Source of the DNA: Synechococcus sp. CS-1330
Lineage (GTDB): Bacteria > Cyanobacteriota > Cyanobacteriia > PCC-6307 > Cyanobiaceae
Assembly (NCBI GenBank): GCA_025128025.1
Contig: JAHLYR010000064.1
Span: forward strand, 1-39,121
Direction: 5' to 3'
Length of the DNA stretch: 39,121 nt
The notes under the pieces were generated by a model. That model was not told the origin of the DNA and made no database searches. It was given only the letters and a program-made list of their open reading frames with translations. This document shows positions 17,308 to 26,448 of this stretch, in pieces; positions within the stretch are counted from its first letter, which is position 1; each line of letters begins with the position of its first letter. Both the position numbers and the translations under genes were made by a program.

Positions 17308-17610
17308 TCAGCGGCGCACTTCAAACCAGTCGGTTCCGGCGGCTGCTATTTGACTATTGGCCACGCTGTTCACCACCGCTTCCGCCGGGCCCTTCTCGCA
17401 CCACAGCCGCAGCTCGGTGAGCTCCTGCGGGCAGCCCTCAGCTTCTATTTCCACCGAACCATCGGAGCAGTTGCGCACCCAGCCGCTCAGGCCCAGATCC
17501 TGGGCCCGCAGGCTGCAGGCTGCCCGGTAGCCCACCCCCTGCACCTGGCCGCGCACGATCAAACGCCAGCGCTCTTGCTGGATCTGGGGCCGGGGTTCGT
17601 GGGGCTGCAC
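17308..17610 (-). CDS. acyP: Acylphosphatase
   Basis: The core fits the small (about 90-residue) acylphosphatases, which hydrolyse acyl phosphates such as carbamoyl phosphate or 1,3-bisphosphoglycerate. RLIVRGQVQGVGYRAACSL contains the phosphate-binding loop and catalytic Arg, and LSGWVRNCSDGSVEIEAEG contains the catalytic Asn. The frame is open to 17733, but that extension is Arg/Ala-rich and lies inside cobB. The GTG at 17610 gives 100 residues and is my choice; ATG at 17682 is an alternative. Either way the start lies within the cobB 3' end (at least 52 bases of overlap), suggesting translational coupling. Confidence 0.88.
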   Translation of the reverse strand: MQPHEPRPQIQQERWRLIVRGQVQGVGYRAACSLRAQDLGLSGWVRNCSDGSVEIEAEGCPQELTELRLWCEKGPAEAVVNSVANSQIAAAGTDWFEVRR

Positions 17611-19049
17611 GAAGCGGCGCTCGTCGGCAGCGGCGCGGCGCGCGCGGCTGCGGCTGCCAGGCGTGAGGGAATCACCGGGCATCCAGCCCAGTGGAGGTGC
17701 AGCCAGCTGGCGTGCACGTTCGGCGCTGTCCATCCTTCGCTCCGGGTTGCGGTCCCCCAGCCGTCAAGCTGCCACAGCCCGTCGCCGGCCGCCACAGAGT
17801 TGTCGCAGTTGGATAGGGACTCAAGTTGCCAGCGGTGAAATTCATGGCCGCAAAAGCTCTCGCCCGGCCGCACCAGCAAGCCATTGGCCGTGGCGGTAGC
17901 CGTGCGATAGCCCAGGCTCAGGGCGCCTTTGCGGGCCTTGAAGGGCAGCACGCACGCCATCGGCTGCAGCTGCCCCTCGCCATCGGCCAGCTGCTCGCCC
18001 AGCAGCAGCAGGCCGCCACATTCGGCCACCAGAGGCAGTCCCGCCGCCGCCGCCCGGGCCAGGTCGCCCAGGCTGCGCCGGCTCGCCGCTAGCTGGGCCG
18101 CGTGCAGCTCCGGGTAGCCCCCCGGTAGCAGCACCGCCCGGCAGCCCGTCGGCAGCGGCTCATCGGCCAGGGGGCTCCAGGCCAGCGGTTCAAGCCCCAC
18201 CGCTTCCAGTAGCTCGCCGGCCTCTGGATAGCGGAAATGGAAGGCCGCATCGCTGGCGATCGCCACCGGCAGGGGCTGGGAGCTCGGCTGCTGGGGGGAG
18301 TCATGCCGCAGGCTCTGGGAGTTCTGGCCCAGGCACCAGCTGATCGGATTTTCGGCGCCTGGCTCGGCTGCTGGTGGGGCCAGCAGGGGCTTTAGCTGCG
18401 CCAGGTCTAGGTGGCGGGCGGCCAACTCGGCCCACTGCTCCTGGCGCTGCTCGAGGTCGTGCAGCTCCCCAGGCGGCAGCAGGCCCAAGTGACGGGAGGG
18501 CAGCTCCAGGCTGGGGTGGTGCGGTAGCACCCCCAGCAGCGGCACCTCGATGCTGGCCAGCGCTTCTGCTAGCAGGGCGTGGTGGCGCTCGCTGCCCACC
18601 CGGTTGAGCACCACCCCGGCGAGCCGCACCGCTGGTGGGCCATGGTCGCGGAAGCCCCGCACCAGCGCCGCCAGGGAGCCCGCCTGCCGCGACGCTTCCA
18701 CCACAAACACCACCGGCAGGCCGAGCTGGGCCGCCACCGCCGCCGAGCTGCCCTCACTGCTGGGGCCGCGGCCATCGAACAGGCCCATCACCCCCTCCAC
18801 CAGGGCCAGGTCGGCCCGGCTGCCGTGCCAGCTAAAGCAGCGCTCCAGCCACTCGGGCCCGCACAGCAGCGGATCGAGGTTGCGGCAGGTGTGGCCGCTC
18901 ACCCGGCTGAGCAGCTGGGGATCGAGGTAGTCGGGCCCCACCTTGAAGGGCTGCAAACCCAGGCCCTGCGCCCGGGCCCAGGCCGCCAGGCACAGCGACA
19001 GCAGGGTCTTGCCGCTACCGCTGCTGGGCGCGGCGATCAGACAGGCCAT
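17559..19049 (-). CDS. cobB: Cobyrinate a,c-diamide synthase
   Basis: CobB/CbiA amidates the a and c carboxylates of cobyrinic acid using glutamine and ATP, in corrin (pseudocobalamin in these cyanobacteria) synthesis. The 496-residue protein has the N-terminal dethiobiotin-synthetase-like ATPase (IAAPSSGSGKTLLSLCLAAW, FKVGPDYLDPQ, LALVEGVMGLFDG) and the C-terminal class I glutamine amidotransferase domain with the nucleophile in LVAECGGLLLLGEQ (Cys344) and the closing HEFHRW and LHLHW. The normal family end is about 20 residues after HLHW; a further Ala/Pro/Ser-rich tail of about 30 residues overlaps the acylphosphatase start in another frame. It starts directly after the opcA stop (no gap). 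Confidence 0.96.
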   Translation of the reverse strand: MACLIAAPSSGSGKTLLSLCLAAWARAQGLGLQPFKVGPDYLDPQLLSRVSGHTCRNLDPLLCGPEWLERCFSWHGSRADLALVEGVMGLFDGRGPSSEGSSAAVAAQLGLPVVFVVEASRQAGSLAALVRGFRDHGPPAVRLAGVVLNRVGSERHHALLAEALASIEVPLLGVLPHHPSLELPSRHLGLLPPGELHDLEQRQEQWAELAARHLDLAQLKPLLAPPAAEPGAENPISWCLGQNSQSLRHDSPQQPSSQPLPVAIASDAAFHFRYPEAGELLEAVGLEPLAWSPLADEPLPTGCRAVLLPGGYPELHAAQLAASRRSLGDLARAAAAGLPLVAECGGLLLLGEQLADGEGQLQPMACVLPFKARKGALSLGYRTATATANGLLVRPGESFCGHEFHRWQLESLSNCDNSVAAGDGLWQLDGWGTATRSEGWTAPNVHASWLHLHWAGCPVIPSRLAAAAARAAPLPTSAASCSPTNPGPRSSKSAGV

Positions 19050-20345
19050 TCAGGGCAGCAGTTTGGCGGCGAGGGGGGCGGCGGCTGCCAGCAGGGGGTT
19101 GGTGGAGTCGTGGCCACCGGAGAGCAGGCGGGCCATCTCCATCTCCTCGCTCTCATTGGGCAGGGGCACCACCTCCTCGGCCAGTTCCATGCTGGCCATG
19201 CCGCCCGATTCGAGCCGCATGCAGCCGCCCGATTCGGAGCAGAGGATCACGCATAGCGGTGAGCCCTGGCTGCTTTGGCAGATCAGCCGCAGCCCCACCA
19301 TGGCGCCGGGGTGGGTTTTGGGTACGCCCACTGGCACTGGCATCTGGCGGAAGCGCACGGTCTGGCCGTCGGTGCGCTCGAATTCGGCGCCGATGCCATC
19401 GCCCACCCCATCGCCATCCACCGCATAGGTGGAGATCAGGTGCCAGCCCAGCCGGTCGGCCAGCCAGGCCGCCAACAGCAAACCCTTCACCGGGTTGCTG
19501 CCCTCCACGTCGAGGTCGAGCTGCACCACGTGGTTGAGGGCATCACGCCGCGAGGGTGGATCAAACACCATCGCCAGCGATTCGCGCCAGCTGCGCAGCC
19601 GTAGCCAGTTGAGGTCGTTGATCGGCTGGCCCGCCGTGATCCGGTCCACCAGTAGGTCGAGGCAGCGGCGTGGATCCCCCAGCGACGAATCCACCACCAG
19701 GCGCCGGGCGCCGGTGGCTAGAGCCGCCATCACCTCAGGGGCCTCATCGAGGCTGCTGTTCCACCACACCCAGCAGGGCAGGTCGGGGGCGATCAGGGGT
19801 TGGACCAGCTCGAGGTTCTGGCGCAGGGCACCGGTGCCGCCCCTGAGCACCACAACGTCGCCGCAGGCGGAGCCGCCAGCGCCCTCCTCCGGCAGGGGGC
19901 AGTAGGCGGCCACCAGGGTTTCCAGCGGCTGGCCGCCGTCGAGGGTGGGGGCCAGGGTGATCAGCCGCCGGGGCATGTGGGCGCTGATCGCCCCTTCCAC
20001 AAACTGGCCGCGCTGGTCTTCGGCGTGGTGATTGCCGCCCAGCTGGCCGAGCGCCCAGGCCAGCTTGGGATCCATCGGTGCCGTGCTCAGGGGCAAGCCG
20101 CAGCTCACCGCTGCGGCGCGGGCCGCTTCGAGCACTGTTTCATTGAGCAGACCCGTGATTGGTCCATCGAGCCGGCCGCAGCGCACCAGCTGCTGCTCCA
20201 GCCAGGAGCCCTCCCACACCACCAGGGTGAAGGTGGCGGCGCCGGGGGAGCTGCCCAACTCTCGATCCCAGAGGCGCTCCAGGTAGCCGGGCACCTGGTC
20301 GGGGGGTAGGGCGAGGGGAGCCTGGAGGGTGAGCTGGGTCGACAT
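19050..20345 (-). CDS. opcA: Glucose-6-phosphate dehydrogenase assembly protein OpcA
   Basis: OpcA is the cyanobacterial activator that binds G6PDH (Zwf), promotes its oligomerisation and raises its affinity for glucose 6-phosphate. The 431-residue length is typical. Conserved segments seen are TLVVWEGSWLEQQLVRCG, GDVVVLRGGTGALRQNLELV, LPCWVWWNSSLDEAPEV and LNWLRLRSWRESLAMVFD. Cysteines 365, 369 and 375 occur in PLCVILCSESGGC; the six-residue step between Cys369 and Cys375 equals that of the thioredoxin-responsive cysteines known in Anabaena OpcA (from memory, Cys393 and Cys399), so light/dark redox control is likely. It lies 36 bases after zwf and abuts cobB. Confidence 0.96.
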   Translation of the reverse strand: MSTQLTLQAPLALPPDQVPGYLERLWDRELGSSPGAATFTLVVWEGSWLEQQLVRCGRLDGPITGLLNETVLEAARAAAVSCGLPLSTAPMDPKLAWALGQLGGNHHAEDQRGQFVEGAISAHMPRRLITLAPTLDGGQPLETLVAAYCPLPEEGAGGSACGDVVVLRGGTGALRQNLELVQPLIAPDLPCWVWWNSSLDEAPEVMAALATGARRLVVDSSLGDPRRCLDLLVDRITAGQPINDLNWLRLRSWRESLAMVFDPPSRRDALNHVVQLDLDVEGSNPVKGLLLAAWLADRLGWHLISTYAVDGDGVGDGIGAEFERTDGQTVRFRQMPVPVGVPKTHPGAMVGLRLICQSSQGSPLCVILCSESGGCMRLESGGMASMELAEEVVPLPNESEEMEMARLLSGGHDSTNPLLAAAAPLAAKLLP

Positions 20346-20381
20346 GGGGTCAGACTCGGGATGGGGTCAGGGCAACAGAAA

Positions 20382-21926
20382 TCAGGGGCGACGCCAGGCC
20401 AGGCCGTCTTCGGCCAGCAGGTTGTCGGCGGCGGCAGGACCCCAGGTGCGGGCCTCGTAGGGGTACACGGGCAGCTGGGAGGGGGCGTCCTCGATCAGTT
20501 CCAGTAGCGGTGTGTAGAGACGCCAGGCGGCCTCCACCTCGTCACTGCGGGTGTAGAGGGTGGGGTCGCCCAGCATGGCGTCAGCCAGCAGGCGCACGTA
20601 GCCCTCGTCGCTGGGTTCGCCGAAGCTGTCGTCGTAGGAGAAGGCCATATCCACCGGCCGGCTGCGCATGCCGGAGCCGGGGGCCTTCACCTCAAATTTA
20701 AATTCAGCGCCCTCATCCGGCTGGATGCGCAGGATCAGCTGGTTGGGGGTGGGGGCGCCGCCAGCGGCATCAAACAGGTGCACCGGCGCCTCGCGGAAGG
20801 TGAGCACCACCTCGGAGAGCCGTTTGGGTAGGCGCTTGCCGGTGCGCAGGTAGAAGGGCACGCCCTGCCAGCGCCAGTTGTTGATGAACAGCTTCATCGC
20901 CACGTAGGTCTCCGTGGTGCTTTCCGGGTTCACCCCCGGCTCATGGCGGTAGCCGGCGATCGGCCTACTGAGGGAGCCGCCAGGGGCGTACTGGCCCCGC
21001 ACGCAGCACTTCCAGGGCTCGTCTTCATTGGCTAGGCGCGCCGCCTGCAGCACCTTGGCCTTCTCGTTGCGCATCGACTCGGGGTCGAAGCGTCCCGGCG
21101 CCTCCATGGTGGTGAGGGCCAGCATCTGGGTGAGGTGGTTTTGCACCATGTCGCGCAGGGCGCCCGAGCTTTCGTAGTAGCCGGCTCGCTCCTCCACGCC
21201 CACGGTTTCGGCCGCCGTGATCTGCACGCTGGAGATGTAGTTGCGGTTCCAGATCGGCTCGAAGATCGTGTTGGCGAAGCGCATCACCAGGATGTTCTGA
21301 ACCGTCTCCTTGCCCAGGTAGTGGTCGATCCGGAAGATCTGGTTTTCCTGGGCGCTGGTCTGCACCACCCGGTTGAGTTCCTGGGCGCTGCCGTAGTCGC
21401 GGCCGAAGGGCTTCTCGATCACCACCCGGCTGCGGGCCGGGTCGCTGAGCAGGCCGGCGGCGGCCAGGGAGCGGCAGCCACTGCCGTAGAAGTTGGGTGA
21501 TACGGAGAGGTAAAAGGTGCGGTTGCCGCGGGTGGCCCGCAGCCGGTCGATGCCTTCTAGCCGCTGACCCAGGCGCACCACCGAGGCGGGATCCTCCAGA
21601 TCCACCGGCTCGTAGAACAGCCCGGCGGCAAATTGCTCCCAGGCCACCCGGTGCTCAGCCACCTCTGGGGCCATGGCCTCAGCCATCTTGCCGCGGAATT
21701 CCTCATCGCTCCAGGGGCGGCGGGCGCAGCCCAGCACCGCAAATTCACTGGGCAGGCGGCGCTGGCGAAACAGCTCAAACAGCGCCGGCACCAGCTTGCG
21801 ATGGGTGAGGTCGCCACTGGCCCCAAAAATCACCAGGCATTGGGGCGGGATAACCCGCTCCTGGCGGAGTCCTACCCGCAGTGGATTGGTGAGCACAGCG
21901 CCCATGAATGCCTGTCTGGTGCCCAT
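20382..21926 (-). CDS. zwf: Glucose-6-phosphate dehydrogenase
   Basis: Zwf oxidises glucose 6-phosphate to 6-phosphogluconolactone with NADP+, the entry to the oxidative pentose phosphate pathway that supplies NADPH in the dark. The 514-residue protein has the nucleotide-binding CLVIFGASGDLTHRKL (about 31-46), VIEKPFGRDYGSAQELN, and the active-site signature RIDHYLGKETVQN with Asp201/His202. The C-terminal domain ends with YPYEARTWGPAAADNLL, typical of cyanobacterial Zwf. The first ATG (21926) gives a standard length; ATG at 21905 (MGAVLTNPL) is equally credible. It is the first gene of a probable six-gene transcript (zwf, opcA, cobB, acyP, histidine phosphatase, GAP protein). The petH terminator lies 71 bases upstream. 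Confidence 0.97.
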   Translation of the reverse strand: MGTRQAFMGAVLTNPLRVGLRQERVIPPQCLVIFGASGDLTHRKLVPALFELFRQRRLPSEFAVLGCARRPWSDEEFRGKMAEAMAPEVAEHRVAWEQFAAGLFYEPVDLEDPASVVRLGQRLEGIDRLRATRGNRTFYLSVSPNFYGSGCRSLAAAGLLSDPARSRVVIEKPFGRDYGSAQELNRVVQTSAQENQIFRIDHYLGKETVQNILVMRFANTIFEPIWNRNYISSVQITAAETVGVEERAGYYESSGALRDMVQNHLTQMLALTTMEAPGRFDPESMRNEKAKVLQAARLANEDEPWKCCVRGQYAPGGSLSRPIAGYRHEPGVNPESTTETYVAMKLFINNWRWQGVPFYLRTGKRLPKRLSEVVLTFREAPVHLFDAAGGAPTPNQLILRIQPDEGAEFKFEVKAPGSGMRSRPVDMAFSYDDSFGEPSDEGYVRLLADAMLGDPTLYTRSDEVEAAWRLYTPLLELIEDAPSQLPVYPYEARTWGPAAADNLLAEDGLAWRRP

Positions 21927-21996
21927 GGTTTAACGGGCCTGGCGCCGTCGCCCACCGCTTGGCCCACTTTGTGATGGTTTCTGTGTGGGATTCGCC

Positions 21997-22023
21997 AAAA
22001 AAAAGCCCGCCTTGAGGGCGGGC
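21997..22023 (-). terminator. Intrinsic terminator of petH
   Basis: On the minus strand, GCCCGCC, a 5-base loop and GGCGGGC form a perfect 7-bp GC stem (22023 to 22005), followed directly by eight T residues (22004-21997). It starts 26 bases after the petH stop and separates petH from the zwf operon. Confidence 0.93.
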
Positions 22024-22048
22024 AGGGGAAGCGGCTTGGGCTTCGAAC

Positions 22049-23197
<1,149 letters not shown>

Positions 23198-23299
23198 TCA
23201 GTCCCCTCAAAAGCGCGCTGATCATAGGGAACACGGCCGCAGCGAATTCCCGGCAGACACCGCTAGGTTTGTGCCCCAGCACACTTACGCCGTGCGTCC

Positions 23300-23902
23300 T
23301 TGGCGCAGCTTCTTGCCCAATCAGGTCTGCCCGGCCAGCTGGCTGAGCCAGGTTTGCTGTCGAAGGGGCCTGCGGATGTGACCAATTCCGCCCAAACCTC
23401 CGTTTGCAGCCTCGACACCATCCAGCAGGAGATGGAGCGGCTGCCCCAGGGCACCAGGCGCCTGGCGGTGCAGTTGCGCCTACCGCTTGATCCCCGCTGG
23501 ATCTGGTCGGTGCTCACCGATTACGCCAATCTCAATAGCTTTATTCCCAACTTGGCCTCCTCCCGCCAGCTGTGGCGCCGCGGCAACCGGGTTGGTTTGG
23601 AGCAGGTGGGCACCCAGCAGTTCTGTGGGCTGCGTTTCAGCGCCAAGGTGGAGCTCGAGCTTGAGGAAGATCTCGAGGCAGGCGAGCTGCGCTTTTGCAT
23701 GTGCCGCGGTGATTTCCGCCGCTTTGAAGGCTGTTGGCAGATCGGTCGCACGGGCGAGATCACCCACCTGCTCTACGAGCTCACGGTGCAGGGCCGGCCC
23801 GGCATGCCGATTGGCTTGATCGAGCAGCGACTGCGCGAAGACCTGGCCAACAATCTGCGGGGAGTGCAGCGAGAGGCCGAACGCCGCGCTGCCAAGTCCT
23901 GA
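23300..23902 (+). CDS. SRPBCC/polyketide cyclase-like protein
   Basis: The protein belongs to the START/SRPBCC ligand-binding fold (COG2867/polyketide cyclase type). LRLPLDPRWIWSVLTDYANL, FIPNLASSRQL, GLRFSAKVELELEEDLE, and the long C-terminal helix MPIGLIEQRLREDLANNLRGV are typical. Such proteins bind hydrophobic ligands; no ligand can be named. The start is uncertain: TTG 23300 gives 200 residues, GTG 23378 gives 174 and ATG 23432 gives 156; the conserved fold begins just after the last. It is divergent from petH. A 9-bp inverted repeat spans its stop codon. Confidence 0.75.
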   Translation: MAQLLAQSGLPGQLAEPGLLSKGPADVTNSAQTSVCSLDTIQQEMERLPQGTRRLAVQLRLPLDPRWIWSVLTDYANLNSFIPNLASSRQLWRRGNRVGLEQVGTQQFCGLRFSAKVELELEEDLEAGELRFCMCRGDFRRFEGCWQIGRTGEITHLLYELTVQGRPGMPIGLIEQRLREDLANNLRGVQREAERRAAKS

Positions 23903-23917
23903 TCAAAGCAGGACTTG
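23893..23917. other. Perfect inverted repeat at the SRPBCC gene stop
   Basis: CAAGTCCTG (23893-23901), a 7-base loop and CAGGACTTG (23909-23917) form a 9-bp perfect stem covering the stop codon of the plus-strand gene and lying 10 bases beyond the tRNA-Glu 3' end on the minus strand. No T-run follows on either strand, so a bidirectional terminator or RNA-end stabiliser is possible but not certain. Confidence 0.5.
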
Positions 23918-23927
23918 AAATTGTGTA

Positions 23928-24000
23928 TACCCCCAAGGGGATTCGAACCCCTGTCGCCTCCGTGAAAGGGAGGTGTCCTAGGCCTCTAGACGATGGGGGC
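23928..24000 (-). tRNA. trnE: tRNA-Glu (anticodon UUC)
   Basis: The minus-strand 73-mer starts GCCCCCATCGTCTAGAGG and folds as a complete cloverleaf. The acceptor stem GCCCCCA/TGGGGGT has a G1-U72 wobble as in chloroplast tRNA-Glu, the anticodon arm is CCTCC-CTTTCAC-GGAGG with anticodon TTC, and the T arm is AGGGG-TTCGAAT-CCCCT. The discriminator base is A and CCA is not encoded. In cyanobacteria the charged tRNA also feeds tetrapyrrole synthesis through glutamyl-tRNA reductase. Confidence 0.97.
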
Positions 24001-24090
24001 GAGGCCACAACGCTGTAGGGCGTTGATGTATTGGAAGCTACGGGGCAGGGGGACCCTTCGTCAAGGCGAGCAGCGCTTCAGAGCCTGTTC

Positions 24091-25278
24091 TCAGTGGGGG
24101 GCGACACGACGATCAGGGCCCCTTGGCGTCAGCGCGCGTTGGGCCTGGCCGCTCCAGACCGGCACGCTGACGTGGAAGCAAGCCCCCTCGCCGGGCTCCG
24201 AAACCACCCAGATGCGCCCCCCGTGCACCTCGGCGATGCGGCGGCACACCGATAGGCCGACGCCGTAGCCCGAGGTGGTGCCGGAGGTTTGGGGCAGGCG
24301 CACCCGATCCAGAAAAATCCGTTGGTGCTCGGCTTTGGGGATGCCCGGCCCGGTGTCGCAGATGCTCAGCTGCACCCACTGGTCGGTGCGGTGCAGCAGG
24401 GTCAGGTGCACCCGGCCCCGGTCCGGGGTGAACTTCAGGGCGTTTTCCAGCAGGTTGAGCAATACCTGGCGCATGCGGCGCTGGTCGGCGAACACATCGG
24501 GCAGGTCGGCGGGGATGTCGGTGATCAGCTCCAAGTCGCGGCCGATCCAGAGTTTTTCCAGCTCCAGGATCGCCTCGGCGGCCACCTTGCCCAGCGCCAG
24601 GCGCTGGGGGTTAAACAAGGCTTCCCAGCGGGTTGTACCCACCTCCAGCAGGTCCTTGGAGAGTTCCTGGATGTCGTCGAGGCGGCGGGTGAGCACGTCG
24701 CGGAAGCGGGTCTCGTCGATCTGGCCGAGGGTGTGGCTTTGGAGGGCGAGCTTGGCGGCCGTCAGCGGCGTGCGCAGCTCATGGGCCACCATCCGCAGCA
24801 GGCGCTCCTGCACCCCAAGGCGCTCGATCAGGGTTTCGTTTTCCTGGCGCAGCACCAGCAGCTGGTCTTCCAGCTGCAGCTCGCGCTTGGTGCGGCTGCC
24901 ATCAATTTCAGCGGGCCGCAGGCTCATGCCCAGGCTGGTGACCACCTCCATCTGCTGCCAGCGCGGCAGCCAGCTGCGCAGCTTCTGGGTGATTGCATTG
25001 CCGGCGATCACCTGCTTGGGCAGGGGGGCAAATTTCACCAGTGCCGGGGTGGCCACCAGCCGGTGCAGCTCAAGCAGCTGGGGTTGGTGGCCCGGGTCGG
25101 CGATCTCCAGGCTCACCTTGAAAGCGCACTCCTCGCTTTTGAGGAACTTGATCAGGTTGCGCAGGTCCTGGCTGGCCAGGTGGTAGCTGGTGGCGACAAG
25201 CAGCAGCTTCAGTTCGGGGCGTTCGGTCGCTCCGTCGTTGGCCACCTGGGCGGCCGTGGTGGGGTGATCGGCGTTCAC
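24091..25278 (-). CDS. sasA: Circadian clock sensor histidine kinase SasA
   Basis: SasA couples the KaiC oscillator to transcription by phosphorylating RpaA. The 395-residue protein has an N-terminal KaiB-like thioredoxin-fold domain (about 20-110; [36 protein letters not shown]), a coiled linker, the HisKA box [17 protein letters not shown] (His166) and an HATPase domain with [11 protein letters not shown] (N box), CDTGPGIP (G1) and [18 protein letters not shown] (G2). The start is GTG at 25278. The tRNA-Glu gene lies downstream on the same strand. kaiABC and rpaA are not in the window. The order of domains is diagnostic. Confidence 0.95.
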   Translation of the reverse strand: MNADHPTTAAQVANDGATERPELKLLLVATSYHLASQDLRNLIKFLKSEECAFKVSLEIADPGHQPQLLELHRLVATPALVKFAPLPKQVIAGNAITQKLRSWLPRWQQMEVVTSLGMSLRPAEIDGSRTKRELQLEDQLLVLRQENETLIERLGVQERLLRMVAHELRTPLTAAKLALQSHTLGQIDETRFRDVLTRRLDDIQELSKDLLEVGTTRWEALFNPQRLALGKVAAEAILELEKLWIGRDLELITDIPADLPDVFADQRRMRQVLLNLLENALKFTPDRGRVHLTLLHRTDQWVQLSICDTGPGIPKAEHQRIFLDRVRLPQTSGTTSGYGVGLSVCRRIAEVHGGRIWVVSEPGEGACFHVSVPVWSGQAQRALTPRGPDRRVAPH

Positions 25279-25367
25279 GCAGCCAACCCTATGGGGATTT
25301 GGCCACAGCAGCTCGATTTCGCTATGACTAAAGCAATCAATGCCGTGCGCCCTAGGGCCGGGATGTC

Positions 25368-25928
25368 ATGAGCATGCTTTCAAACACCCCGCCAGTGGCG
25401 CCGCGTCCGAGGATTCAGCTCGACAGCAATCTGCGGCGCTGGTTTGCCCGCAACCTTGGCCTCTGGCGCTCGCGCCGGCTGTATTTCTTTGAGGATGGCG
25501 AGTCGCTGCGGCTCGACATGATGCTGCGGGTGGAAATATTCAGTGAGCCGATCGAGGGAGATGAGACCTATCGCTTTACTTGGTGGCCGGAGCAGGAGTT
25601 CGAATTTTTCGACAAAAAGCCCAGCTACCCTCCCACTGGCTCTATAGAGGCATCCCTGTGCGGCCACCAGCTCAGCCGTAGCTGTGGCTACCTGAGCGGC
25701 ACTCCCACCAAAAGCCAGATCCGCCAGGTGGATGAGCATGAGCTGATTTTTGAATCCAGCTACCAGGAGTGGCACATCCTTGAGCACATTCGCCTGGTCG
25801 ACCAGGACCGCTACCGCTCCCGTTCGATCTACTCCTGGAAGAACGGCGCCCTGGATGTGGCCGAAACCCACCACGAGATCCGGGTTGAAGAAGCGGGGGC
25901 GCCCATCCCGCCCGACGCCCCGTCCTGA
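25368..25928 (+). CDS. Conserved cyanobacterial protein, possible calycin fold
   Basis: This 186-residue soluble protein reads as alternating beta-strands: FARNLGLWRSRRLYFFEDGE, then RLDMMLRVEIFSEP, YRFTWWPEQEFEF, ELIFESSYQEWHILEHIRLV, and YRSRSIYSWKNGALDVAET. A helix with LWxSxR followed by a barrel-like strand series recalls the calycin-type CpeS/DUF3598 proteins of cyanobacteria, but the known CpeS signature is not present, so I do not call it a bilin lyase. It starts 89 bases from the divergent sasA, and its TGA overlaps the next ATG (TGATG). No function is assigned. Confidence 0.65.
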   Translation: MSMLSNTPPVAPRPRIQLDSNLRRWFARNLGLWRSRRLYFFEDGESLRLDMMLRVEIFSEPIEGDETYRFTWWPEQEFEFFDKKPSYPPTGSIEASLCGHQLSRSCGYLSGTPTKSQIRQVDEHELIFESSYQEWHILEHIRLVDQDRYRSRSIYSWKNGALDVAETHHEIRVEEAGAPIPPDAPS

Positions 25929-26443
25929 TGCAGCAGCATGCAGTCATTAAATTTTCTTTTCCGGTGTTCCTGATGCCCCGTAGTTTTCTGGCTCCCCTGC
26001 TGGTGCTTCCCCTGCTGCTGGTGCCCGCAGCGGCCCTGGCCGCTCCAGCCACTGAGGCGGAAATGAACCTGTACACCCGGATTGCAGCCGTAAACGTATG
26101 CATTGCCAGGGGGGCAGGGGTTCCCTTCGATAAAGCGGTGGGCATTGCTGGCGAAACCGTCGCCCAGCTGATTCAGGGCCAGCACGATGGTGTGATCAGC
26201 CAGGTGGGAGCTAAGCCGCTCAGCATCGACGACCTGCGCAAGGGATCGATCAACTCGGCTGTCCTCGGTGCCGCAGAGATCTGCCCCAAGGAGGTGCCCG
26301 CAGATGTGATGGCCAAGGTGCAAGACGCCATCAAGCAGTCGCCCGATGCCAAGCCAACAGTCCAGCCTGCCACTCCAAAGCCCGCCACCCCAAAGCCCGC
26401 CACCCCAAAGACCGCTACTCCCAAGCCCGCTACCACTAAGTAA
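25928..26443 (+). CDS. Secreted conserved picocyanobacterial protein with PATPK repeats
   Basis: A Sec signal peptide is visible (FLAPLLVLPLLLVPAAALAAP), with likely cleavage after ALA. The true start may be the ATG at 25973 (MPRSFLAP) rather than 25928, which overlaps the previous stop. The mature part (EAEMNLYTRIAAVNVCIARG, then VGIAGETVAQLIQGQHDGVI, ending EICPKEVPADVMAKVQDAI) has two Cys that could form a disulfide in the periplasm. Homologues in Synechococcus are sometimes mislabelled as phosphodiesterases, but no such motif is seen here. The C terminus is five repeats of PATPK type, probably a flexible linker or wall-interacting tail. It lies five bases before pepN. Confidence 0.7.
   Translation: MQQHAVIKFSFPVFLMPRSFLAPLLVLPLLLVPAAALAAPATEAEMNLYTRIAAVNVCIARGAGVPFDKAVGIAGETVAQLIQGQHDGVISQVGAKPLSIDDLRKGSINSAVLGAAEICPKEVPADVMAKVQDAIKQSPDAKPTVQPATPKPATPKPATPKTATPKPATTK
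26366..26440 (+). repeat. Five 15-bp tandem repeats encoding PATPK-like units
   Basis: Five consecutive 15-base units (26366, 26381, 26396, 26411 and 26426) encode PATPK, PATPK, PATPK, TATPK and PATTK. Units two and three are identical at the DNA level, so recent expansion or length variation between strains is likely. Confidence 0.9.
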
Positions 26444-26448
26444 TTCCC

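Noticed and set aside
24008-24025. 6-bp hairpin CAACGC/GCGTTG between sasA and tRNA-Glu
   Set aside because: The stem is short and no T-run follows on the minus strand, so a terminator cannot be claimed.
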